Positions 32,056-40,369 of a stretch of 64,000 nucleotides of DNA are shown piece by piece. Position 1 is the stretch's first letter; each line of letters starts with the position of its first letter. A program made the translations under genes and the position numbers. The notes under the pieces were generated by a model. The model was not told the DNA's origin, ran no database searches, and worked only from the letters and a program-made list of their open reading frames with translations. The stretch spans positions 62,001 through 126,000 of the forward strand of contig BTVX01000001.1 in assembly GCA_045862995.1 (NCBI GenBank), read 5' to 3'. This DNA is from UBA2387 sp019454665 (GTDB lineage: Bacteria > Armatimonadota > Fimbriimonadia > Fimbriimonadales > Fimbriimonadaceae).

Positions 32056-35000
32056 GCCGGTGTGCTTTCCTGAAGGGCCCATTCCTGCTTGGGAGGCTCG
32101 GTCTCTTCGTGGGTTTCCTGCCCGAACGAGTCATCCCAAAACTCGACGCGGCAAGCAGGGATCAACGCCTTCAACTCGTCGAGGAATTCGGGGTTGTGAT
32201 CCACATAGTAGCCCGTGCTGAGGATCGGGTAGCGGTCGTTCGGCATGACTTGGAGGACCAGTTCCGTCGTGCCTCGGTACCGCGACGCAAGGTCCTTGAG
32301 CCCGATCAGTTGTCTGGCCTTGGCCCGATCAATCTGGATCACCAACTTCGCATCGTCGGCACCGTTCGGGCCGATATCGGGTTCTTCGCCGAGTGGCTCG
32401 ACTTCGTCCAGACGCACGTCCACCGTCTTGTTGCCCGCGCGTTCCTGATGCCGCACCGCGCCGCGCAGCTTGACCACAGAGTCTTTCTCCAGCCGGTCCT
32501 TCACCCGCGCGTAGGTGCGAGGAAACACGCACACTTCGACCTGCCCGCTGAAGTCCTCCAGCACCAGCGTCGCCATACGCTCGCCGCTCTTCTTGACGGT
32601 GGTGATGCGCAAACTGGCGATGACTCCCGCCAACCGCACCTGCTCGCCGTCGGGCGCTTCGGGGATCACCGCGCATTCGTGGGTGGCCACGCGCCGGAGG
32701 GCCATGCGGTAGCCCCGCAGCGGGTGATCCGAAACGTAGATGCCCAGCGCGTCCTTCTCCCATGCCAGGTTGACCGAACGCGTTGGCGGGTCGGCGGGCG
32801 GAATCGGCGGGTAGTGGCGTTGTGTCGTGGTCTCGGTGGCGGCGCCTTGGTCGAACAGCGAATCCTGGCCCACGGCTCGGTCGCGGGTGACCGATTCGGC
32901 GTAAGCCATGGCCCCTTCGGCGACGTGAAGCAAGGCGTTGCGGTTGGGTTCGATGCTGTCGAATGCGCCGACGCGGATCATGGCTTCCAGGGCCGTCTTG
33001 TTCATCCCGTGGTGGCGCGTGCGTTCGCAGAACTCGTACAGGTGGGTGAACGGCTTGTATTCGGGGTCGCCCGGATAGCCGCCCCGTTCGGCAAGGATGC
33101 CTTCGACCAGGCCCGCGCCCACGCCCTTGATGGCGGCCAACCCGACGCGGATCGAGTCGTTCGTGATCGTGAAGTCGAGGCCCGACTCGTTGATGTCGGG
33201 CTGGATGACCGGGATCTTCATCCGGCGGCATTCCTCGATCAGCGTGGTGACCTTGCCCGCGTTCTCGCGGAACGAGGACAGCATCGCGGCCATGTACTCG
33301 ACGGGGTAGTTGGCCTTCAGATAGGCCGTTTGATAGGCGAGGATGGCGTAGCAGACCGCGTGCGCCTTGTTGAACGCGTAGCCCGCAAAGGGAAGCAGCA
33401 GTTCCCAAACGGCCTTGACCGTCTCCTCCGGGATGCCCCTCTCCTGAGCGCCTTGAGCGAACTCGACGCGCATCGAGTCCATGGCTTGGGCATCCTTCTT
33501 GCCCATCGCTCGGCGGAGGATGTCGGCTTTGCCGAGGGAGAACCCGGCCATCGCCTGCACCAGCTTGAGCACCTGGTCCTGGTACACGATGACGCCGTAC
33601 GTCTCGCGGAGAACGGGCTCCATAGAAGGGTGCAGGTAGGTAATGGGTTTTCGCCCGAATTTGCTGTCGATGAACGTGGGGATGTGGTCCATCGGGCCCG
33701 GCCGGAACAAGGCGACCATGGCGGCCAGTTCCCGGATGTTCTGGGGCTTGAGCTCCTTGATGTACCGCTTCATGCCGGGCGATTCCAATTGGAACACGCC
33801 GGTGGTTTCGGCGCGGCCAAGCATGTCGTAGGTCTTCGCGTCGTCCTGCGGGATTTGGCCGACGTTCACCTTGACTCCCTTGGTGCGTTCGATCTGCTCG
33901 ACCGCGCGCGATAGGACCGTCAGGTTCGAGAGGCCCAGGAAGTCCATCTTGAGCAGGCCGATCTTCTCCAGGACGCCCATTTCGAAGGCCGTCACCGGCA
34001 TGCCCTCGTTTGTACGGTAGAGGGGGATGTGTTCGGCCAACGGCTCCTTGCTGATGACGATGCCCGCCGCATGCACCGCCGAGTGGCGCGAGATGCCTTC
34101 GACCGACTTGGCCGTGTCCACCAGCACGCGGACGCGGGGGTCCCGTTCGACCATCTCGCGGAAGTCGTGGCTTTCTTCCAGCGCCTTCGCCAGCGTGATC
34201 TTGGGGTTGGTCGGGATGACCTTGCAGATCTTGTCGGTCTCTTGCGGCGTGTAGCCCATCACGCGCCCGCAGTCCTTGATCGCCGCTTTCGCGCCGAGCG
34301 TACCAAACGTCACGATCTGCGCCACGTGGTCGGTGCCGTACTTCTCGGAGACCCATTGGATCATCTCGTCCCGCCGGGCGTCCTCGAAGTCCATGTCAAT
34401 GTCGGGCATGGAGAACCGCTCGGGGTTGAGGAAGCGCTCGAACGTGAGGTCGTAATCCAGCGGGTTGACGTCCGAAATCCCCAGACAGTAGGACACCAGC
34501 GAGCCCGCCGCCGACCCGCGCAAGCCGAAGTTGATGCCCCGGTCGCGGGCGAAGTCGGTGAACTGCTTGACCAGCAGGAAGTAGGATTCGAAGCCAGTGG
34601 TGCCGATGACGTCGAGTTCGTATTCGAGACGGGCGGCGGCTTGTTCGTCCGCGTGGGCCATGCGCTCGGGAAGTCGCTCGAAGCACAGTTTCCTCAGGTA
34701 AGTGGCCGGCGTTTCCCCTTCTGGCAGGTCCGGGTCGGGCATCGTGGCCTCTTGCTTGCCCAGATCCACCTCGCACATCTCGGCGATGAGGTTGGTGTTC
34801 TCAAGGGCTTCGGGCACGTCCTTGAACAGCTCCAGCATCTCCTCAGGGGACTTGATGTAAAACTCCTCGGTCTCGAAGCGCATGCGCTTGGGCTCGTTGA
34901 GCTGCTTGCCCAACTGGATGCAGAGCAGGACGTCGTGAGGGTTGTGGTCCTGCTTGCAAAGGTAGTGGGCGTCGTTCGTGGCGATGAGCTTCAGGTCGAG

Positions 35001-35579
35001 CTCGCGCGCGATGCGGATGAGCGGTTCGCGGATCGTGGCCTGCTCGGGAAGGCGATGGTCCTGCAGTTCGATGAAGTAGCGGTCCGGGCCGAAAATCTCC
35101 TTGTAGCGGCCCGCGATGCGCTGCGCCTCCTCGTAGTCGCCGGCGAGCAGGGTCTGGTTGATCTCGCTGCCCAAGCAGGTGCTCGTGGCGATGACGCCCT
35201 CGCTGAACTTCTCGAGGATGTCGTAGTCAATGCGGGGCTTGCCGTAGAAGCCGTCGAGCGCGGCGATCGAGGACAACTTGCACAGGTTGCGGTAGCCCTG
35301 CAGGTTCTGGGCGAGCAGCAGGAGGTGGTAGAGCGGGTCCTCCTGCTGTCGGCGGGCGATGCCGCGCGGCGCGATGTAGGCCTCGACGCCGATGATGGGC
35401 TTGACGCCCTTCTTCTGGCACTCCCAGTAGAACTCCATGACCCCGAACATCACGCCGTGGTCCGAGATCGCCAGCGCGTCCATGCCGAGTTCCTTCGTGC
35501 GGGCCACCATGTCTGGGATGCGGTTGGCGCCGTCGAGGAGGCTGTACTCGGTGTGGTTGTGCAGGTGAACGAACTTCAT
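32052..35579 (-). CDS. dnaE: DNA polymerase III alpha subunit
   Basis: The replicative C-family polymerase, 1175 aa. Starting at ATG 35579 gives MKFVHLHNHTEYSLLDGA, the PHP domain with its metal-binding HxH. The open frame extends upstream to 35642 but the added residues are not DnaE-like. Catalytic aspartates are in FSMPDIDMDFEDARRDEMI (~400-418). The fingers and beta-binding regions follow, then an OB-fold near LAGVIASLRITTVKKSGERM (split: LAGVIASLRITT, KKSGERMATLVLEDFSG). It is of the DnaE1 type. No proofreading insert is present. Confidence 0.97.
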   Translation of the reverse strand: MKFVHLHNHTEYSLLDGANRIPDMVARTKELGMDALAISDHGVMFGVMEFYWECQKKGVKPIIGVEAYIAPRGIARRQQEDPLYHLLLLAQNLQGYRNLCKLSSIAALDGFYGKPRIDYDILEKFSEGVIATSTCLGSEINQTLLAGDYEEAQRIAGRYKEIFGPDRYFIELQDHRLPEQATIREPLIRIARELDLKLIATNDAHYLCKQDHNPHDVLLCIQLGKQLNEPKRMRFETEEFYIKSPEEMLELFKDVPEALENTNLIAEMCEVDLGKQEATMPDPDLPEGETPATYLRKLCFERLPERMAHADEQAAARLEYELDVIGTTGFESYFLLVKQFTDFARDRGINFGLRGSAAGSLVSYCLGISDVNPLDYDLTFERFLNPERFSMPDIDMDFEDARRDEMIQWVSEKYGTDHVAQIVTFGTLGAKAAIKDCGRVMGYTPQETDKICKVIPTNPKITLAKALEESHDFREMVERDPRVRVLVDTAKSVEGISRHSAVHAAGIVISKEPLAEHIPLYRTNEGMPVTAFEMGVLEKIGLLKMDFLGLSNLTVLSRAVEQIERTKGVKVNVGQIPQDDAKTYDMLGRAETTGVFQLESPGMKRYIKELKPQNIRELAAMVALFRPGPMDHIPTFIDSKFGRKPITYLHPSMEPVLRETYGVIVYQDQVLKLVQAMAGFSLGKADILRRAMGKKDAQAMDSMRVEFAQGAQERGIPEETVKAVWELLLPFAGYAFNKAHAVCYAILAYQTAYLKANYPVEYMAAMLSSFRENAGKVTTLIEECRRMKIPVIQPDINESGLDFTITNDSIRVGLAAIKGVGAGLVEGILAERGGYPGDPEYKPFTHLYEFCERTRHHGMNKTALEAMIRVGAFDSIEPNRNALLHVAEGAMAYAESVTRDRAVGQDSLFDQGAATETTTQRHYPPIPPADPPTRSVNLAWEKDALGIYVSDHPLRGYRMALRRVATHECAVIPEAPDGEQVRLAGVIASLRITTVKKSGERMATLVLEDFSGQVEVCVFPRTYARVKDRLEKDSVVKLRGAVRHQERAGNKTVDVRLDEVEPLGEEPDIGPNGADDAKLVIQIDRAKARQLIGLKDLASRYRGTTELVLQVMPNDRYPILSTGYYVDHNPEFLDELKALIPACRVEFWDDSFGQETHEETEPPKQEWALQESTPA

Positions 35580-35736
35580 GCGAACGAGAGGCGGGGGTGG
35601 GCGAAGAGGGCGAAGTGGAACCTCCGCGGCGGTCGCCCGCATGTATTGTGACGAAATAGGGCCGTCGTTTGGAGCGCCATCCTCGTCCCGGTGCGCTGCG
35701 TCGCGATGGGGGATACTAGCGCCCTATCAACGCCGC

Positions 35737-36810
35737 ATGTCGCGCCCTCAGAGCCCCTGGTCGTTTCGGCTGGCCACCGTGTCAGGCATTCCCATCCGCG
35801 TGCACTTCACGTTCCTGTTGTTGCTCGTGTGGATCGGCTTGCCGGCAGGGAAGGACGCGCCCCGCGCCATCGGCATCGTCGTGGCCGTGTTCGCGTGCGT
35901 GTTGCTGCACGAACTCGGGCACGCCCTGACCGCCCTCAAGTGCGGCATCGGCATCCGCGACATCACGCTCTATCCCATCGGCGGTGTCGCCATGCTCACA
36001 GGACGCCCGAATCCCAAACAGGAGTTCTGGATCACGATCGCGGGGCCGGCCGTCAACTTGGCGATCGTTGCCGTCCTGGCCCCGATCGTGTGGTCCACGG
36101 GTCAAACGCTCGACTTCACCGCACGGCTCGGCGAGCAATCGTTGGTGGTGGCCTTGCTCGAAGCGAACCTGTTCTTGTTTGGCTTCAACATGCTTCCCGC
36201 GTTCCCGATGGATGGCGGACGCATTCTGCGAGCCGTTCTCGCCATGCGGATCGGTGAGACCAAGGCGACGGGGATCGCGGCGGGCATCGGCCAGTTTCTG
36301 GCCGTCGTGCTGTTCTTCTTGGGCGTCTTCGGTCAGCAGATCGTCCTCATGATCATCGCCGCGTTTGTGTTCCTCGGCGCGGGGCAGGAGGTCGCCAGCG
36401 CCGTTGGGCACTCGCTGACAGCGAACAAGCTGGCCCTCGATGCGATGATGACCCGGTTTCGGACGCTCTCGCCCAACGCGACTCTCTCCGAGGCGGCCAC
36501 GCTGGTCGTTCAGGGGTGGCAGCAGGCGTTCCCCGTGATGCTGGAAGGAAGGGTCTTGGGGTTGCTGGGCCGAGACGAGCTCGCCGGTGCGATGACCGCG
36601 AGCGGCCCGGATTCCTACGTTGGAGGGGCGATGCGCCGCGATTTCCGCGCCGTTCTTCCCAATACGCCACTGGATTCGGTGCTCGAGATGTTCGCCGAAG
36701 ACCGAACGCCGATCCTGGTCATGGTGGAAGAGCGGCTTCTTGGCATCATCACCGTGGAGAACTTGGGCGAGTTCATGATGCTCGAGCGGGCGCGGCGCGG
36801 CTCCGCCTAG
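35737..36810 (+). CDS. Site-2-protease-type membrane metalloprotease with CBS domains
   Basis: The 357-aa M50B protein has HELGHALTA (zinc histidines and catalytic Glu, ~55-59) in a membrane segment, and the second-site motif NMLPAFPMDGGRILRA (~145-160) with its Asp. About six TM helices are followed by a pair of CBS domains (~240-350: LSPNATLSEAATLVVQGW, TPLDSVLEMFAEDRTPILVM) that usually sense adenine nucleotides. This is the group 3 arrangement found in SpoIVFB-like and archaeal S2P enzymes. The start at ATG 35737 is inferred from the protein; the frame is open upstream. Confidence 0.9.
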   Translation: MSRPQSPWSFRLATVSGIPIRVHFTFLLLLVWIGLPAGKDAPRAIGIVVAVFACVLLHELGHALTALKCGIGIRDITLYPIGGVAMLTGRPNPKQEFWITIAGPAVNLAIVAVLAPIVWSTGQTLDFTARLGEQSLVVALLEANLFLFGFNMLPAFPMDGGRILRAVLAMRIGETKATGIAAGIGQFLAVVLFFLGVFGQQIVLMIIAAFVFLGAGQEVASAVGHSLTANKLALDAMMTRFRTLSPNATLSEAATLVVQGWQQAFPVMLEGRVLGLLGRDELAGAMTASGPDSYVGGAMRRDFRAVLPNTPLDSVLEMFAEDRTPILVMVEERLLGIITVENLGEFMMLERARRGSA

Positions 36811-36871
36811 CGGCGGGTCTGCCATACTTGGACCCCTGCGGACGACGACGACGTCTCCTGCGCCCCTTGCC

Positions 36872-39412
36872 ATGAGACATCCCAAGTACACGCGATCCTT
36901 CGAAGTCGTGGCCGAGCTGCCCGAGCGACTGCGACCCTTGGAGCGCATCGCCACCAATTTCCGATGGACATGGTCGCATGCGACGCGCGAGCTCTTCCGG
37001 AGCATTGACAAGCGCTTGTGGGAAGAAGTGGGGCACAACCCGGTCCAGATGATCCGTCGCCTCACCCCGGCGGATTTGGAGCGGCTCGCCGCCGACGAGG
37101 TGCTCCTGGCCAAGATGCGTGTCGTTGCAGAGGACCTTGAACGGTATCTGACGCAACCCACTTGGTTCGACGCCCATCTTCGGAGTTCCGACCCCGACCT
37201 TTGCATCGCGTACTTCTGCGCCGAGTTCGGGGTGAGCGAGGCGATGCCGATCTACTCGGGAGGTCTCGGCGTACTGGCCGGCGACCACCTCAAAGCCGCG
37301 AGCGACCTCGGCATCCCGCTCGTCGGCGTGGGACTGCTCTACTCGCGGGGCTACTTCCGCCAGCGGCTGAACCCAAGCGGTTGGCAAGAGGAGCACTACC
37401 CGACCATTGACTTCTACCAGTTGCCGCTCGCGCTCCAGCGGGGCGACGATGGACAGCCCATTCGCGTCCGCGTGGACCTGCCCGATCGCGTGATCACGTG
37501 TCAGGTGTGGCGGGCCGACGTGGGCCGCGTGCCGTTGTTCCTGCTCGACAGCAACGTGATGGACAACGCACCCGATGACAAGACCATCACGGACACGCTC
37601 TACGGCGGCGACGAAGAACTTCGCCTGCGGCAGGAACTCATCTTGGGCATCGGGGGCATGAAGGCTCTCCAAGCGTTGGGCGTCCAGCCGACCGTGTGCC
37701 ACATGAACGAGGGGCACGCGGCGTTCCTTTCGGTCGAGCGCATCCGCCAGTACATGGAGCGCAACGGTTGCAGCTATGCGGTCGCGCGCCAGGCCACGCG
37801 ACAGGGCAACGTGTTCACGACGCACACGCCCGTTCCCGCTGGGTTCGACCTGTTCAACCAAGACTTGGTCCACCGGTACTTCTCCGGCGTGGCCGAGTCG
37901 CTGGGCATTCCGTTCGACGAGTTCGCCGACCTGGGGCGGCTTGGCCCTGCAGGCGACCCGAGGTTCAACATGGCCGTCCTCGCCATGAACAACGCCAACC
38001 GGATCAACGGGGTCAGCGAACTTCACGCCAGAGTCTCCCGCGCCTTGTTCAAGGGGCGCTGGCCGGAAACGCCCGAGGACGAGGTGCCCATTGACCCGGT
38101 CACCAACGGTATCCATACGCCGACGTGGGTGGGTCGGCGCATGGCCGAACTGCTGGAGCGCCACCTCGGCTCCGAATGGGCACAGGCCTCGAGTCCGGAC
38201 GTTTGGAAGCGGGTGTCCGCCATCCCCGACGAGGAGCTGTGGGCCGTGCGCGAGCGGCAACGGGCCGATCTCGTGCGGTTCGTGCGCAATCGGCACGAGC
38301 AGGACGTCGTCCGCCGAGGGGGCCAGGTACCCACCGATCAGATTCTCGATCCGCGCCTGTTGACGATCGGCTTTGCCCGACGGTTCGCCACGTACAAACG
38401 GGCAACGCTGCTGCTGGCCGACCGGGCGCGGCTCAAGCGGCTGTTGTTCCACGCCGAGCGCGGCGTCCAGATCGTCATCGCCGGCAAGAGCCACCCTCGC
38501 GACGACGGCGGCAAGACGTTCATCCAGCAGTTGTTCCAGTTCATCGAGAACGAAGGGGCGCAGTCGCGCGTTGTGTTCGTCGAGGACTACGACATGGCCG
38601 TGGCGAGGCAACTGGTCCAAGGCGTGGACGTGTGGTTGAACAACCCGCGACGACCGATGGAGGCCAGCGGCACGAGCGGCATGAAGGTCGTGCCCAACGG
38701 GGGGTTGAACCTCAGCATCCTCGATGGCTGGTGGGACGAGGGCTACAGCCCTTCGGTGGGCTGGGCCATCGGCGACCGGACGCAGGTCGGCGACGAGGCG
38801 CACCAGGATTGGCTCGACTCGGTCCGCCTGTATCAGATTCTCGAGGAGCAGATCGTGCCGCGATTCTATCAGCGGCTCAACGGCGATCCGCCCCGAGCAT
38901 GGGTCGAGATGATCCGCTCGTCAATGGCCGAACTTTCGCACCGGTTCAGCACCCATCGCATGGTGGAGGACTACGTGACCACGGCGTACCTGCCCGCGCA
39001 CCGAGCCTTCAAGGGGCTGAGTGGCGACCTGGCACGGGCCGAGGCCGCTTGGCTCTGGAAGGAGCGGGTCGAATCGGCTTGGGACGGCGTCAAGGTGCTC
39101 TCCGTGGAGGACGACCTGAAGGGCATCAACCCCCTGGGTGGGTCATTCCAGGTTAGGGCGACCGTCGAACTGGGCTCGTTGCGGCCAGAGGACGTCGTCG
39201 TCGAGGCGTTGGTCGGCCGGGTCGGTCCAAACCAGGAACTGGGTTCGACGCTGGCTTACGACTTGGGCGCGCCCAAGGGTTCCGGGCCGTTTCACTATGC
39301 GGCGGCGGTCGCCTTGGATGTTGCCGGCTACTGGGGCTATGCGCTACGGGTTCGTCCGCGCCATGCCGATGTGAGGGTGGAAACCGAACTGCCGTTAGCC
39401 GTCTGGAGCTAG
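36872..39412 (+). CDS. glgP: Alpha-glucan (glycogen/maltodextrin) phosphorylase
   Basis: GT35 enzyme of 846 aa releasing glucose 1-phosphate from storage glucan. The N-terminal DUF3417 segment (LPERLRPLERIATNFRWTWS) is typical of the shorter, Thermotoga/actinobacterial-type phosphorylases. Active-site blocks include AYFCAEFGVSEAMPIYSGGL, CHMNEGHAAF and TFATYK-like RRFATYKRATLL, and the PLP-binding lysine is in EASGTSGMKVVPNGGLNLS. A C-terminal beta-rich domain follows (~760-846). The stop TAG lies in a CTAG that also ends the convergent gene. Confidence 0.93.
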   Translation: MRHPKYTRSFEVVAELPERLRPLERIATNFRWTWSHATRELFRSIDKRLWEEVGHNPVQMIRRLTPADLERLAADEVLLAKMRVVAEDLERYLTQPTWFDAHLRSSDPDLCIAYFCAEFGVSEAMPIYSGGLGVLAGDHLKAASDLGIPLVGVGLLYSRGYFRQRLNPSGWQEEHYPTIDFYQLPLALQRGDDGQPIRVRVDLPDRVITCQVWRADVGRVPLFLLDSNVMDNAPDDKTITDTLYGGDEELRLRQELILGIGGMKALQALGVQPTVCHMNEGHAAFLSVERIRQYMERNGCSYAVARQATRQGNVFTTHTPVPAGFDLFNQDLVHRYFSGVAESLGIPFDEFADLGRLGPAGDPRFNMAVLAMNNANRINGVSELHARVSRALFKGRWPETPEDEVPIDPVTNGIHTPTWVGRRMAELLERHLGSEWAQASSPDVWKRVSAIPDEELWAVRERQRADLVRFVRNRHEQDVVRRGGQVPTDQILDPRLLTIGFARRFATYKRATLLLADRARLKRLLFHAERGVQIVIAGKSHPRDDGGKTFIQQLFQFIENEGAQSRVVFVEDYDMAVARQLVQGVDVWLNNPRRPMEASGTSGMKVVPNGGLNLSILDGWWDEGYSPSVGWAIGDRTQVGDEAHQDWLDSVRLYQILEEQIVPRFYQRLNGDPPRAWVEMIRSSMAELSHRFSTHRMVEDYVTTAYLPAHRAFKGLSGDLARAEAAWLWKERVESAWDGVKVLSVEDDLKGINPLGGSFQVRATVELGSLRPEDVVVEALVGRVGPNQELGSTLAYDLGAPKGSGPFHYAAAVALDVAGYWGYALRVRPRHADVRVETELPLAVWS

Positions 39413-40368
39413 CGCTGCAGGACGGTCCTGAGAGCGTCCGCCACATCCCGCCAAGGGATGGCCCGCGTGCATCGCCCGTCGCAGTCGTCGTTGCTGTCCT
39501 GTGCGGCGAACGGGCAGTCGCAGCGCCTGAGCGTGACCGATCGGTGCCCGGGAGGGCCGTAGCGGGCCGGGTTCGTCGGGCCGAACAGCCCCACCGTTGG
39601 CAATCCGAGCGCTCCGGCGATGTGCATCGGGCCGCTATCGTTGCCGACGAAGCCATCCGCACACGCGAGGAAGGCCGCCATCTCGCGTACCGGCATGGTG
39701 CCTGCCCAAGCCGTGCAAGGGGCGTCCGGGATCAGCGTCGTGTCGTTGGGCCCACCGATCAGGACGCTCTGTTTTCCCAGGGAGCCCAAATGCCGGATCA
39801 AGTGCGTCGCCTCCCCGAGGTCCCACTGTTTGCGCGTGTTCGAAGCCCCCAGGTGCAGTGCGATCACGGGTCGCTCGTCGAGTTGCGCCCGACGCTCCTG
39901 GCCCGCGCGCAACTCGGCAGCCGTCAGCCGAAGGTCGGGCTCGTGTGGCGGCAAGCCGAGCAGGTCGAGGATTCGCAGGATGGGTCCACGCACCTCGTGT
40001 TCGTCGTCCCGAGGCAAGGTTGCGGCATGAAGCCCGTGGCCGTGGTCCGTCTTGGCGACACCGACCCGTTTGGGAACCCCCGCCTGCCGCACCCAGCGGG
40101 TGAGGGAACGCGAGGCTTCGAGGTGAACGGCCAAGTCGAATCCCTTGGCCCGTATGCGGCTGAAGTGGGCGACCTGTTCCCTGAGGCCGAACCTCTTGGG
40201 CCGCTCCCACACTTCGATTCCCGGCCAGCCTTGGAACACGCCCGCCCCCGGTGCGCCGACGGAGACGACGATCTCCGCGCCCGGGTGGGCGTCTTGGATC
40301 GCGGCTACGGCGCCCGTCGTGTTGACGGCATCGCCCAGCCACTTCGCCGAGAGCAGGAGAATCCGCAC
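39409..40368 (-). CDS. Family 9 glycosyltransferase (ADP-heptose:LPS heptosyltransferase-like)
   Basis: The 319-aa GT9 protein begins with MRILLLSAKWLGDAVNTTGA. Donor-site blocks ALHLGASNTRKQWDLG and GNDSGPMHIAGALGLPTVGLFGPTNP (shown in two parts: GNDSGPMHIAGALG, PTVGLFGPTNP) are classical for WaaC/WaaF. A C-terminal cysteine cluster (RRCDCPFAAQDSNDDCDGRC) is as seen in many WaaF-like proteins. It begins with GTG, 1 nt after the stop of the large repeat protein. It probably adds a sugar to LPS core or another surface glycan. Confidence 0.9.
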   Translation of the reverse strand: MRILLLSAKWLGDAVNTTGAVAAIQDAHPGAEIVVSVGAPGAGVFQGWPGIEVWERPKRFGLREQVAHFSRIRAKGFDLAVHLEASRSLTRWVRQAGVPKRVGVAKTDHGHGLHAATLPRDDEHEVRGPILRILDLLGLPPHEPDLRLTAAELRAGQERRAQLDERPVIALHLGASNTRKQWDLGEATHLIRHLGSLGKQSVLIGGPNDTTLIPDAPCTAWAGTMPVREMAAFLACADGFVGNDSGPMHIAGALGLPTVGLFGPTNPARYGPPGHRSVTLRRCDCPFAAQDSNDDCDGRCTRAIPWRDVADALRTVLQR

Positions 40369-40369
40369 G

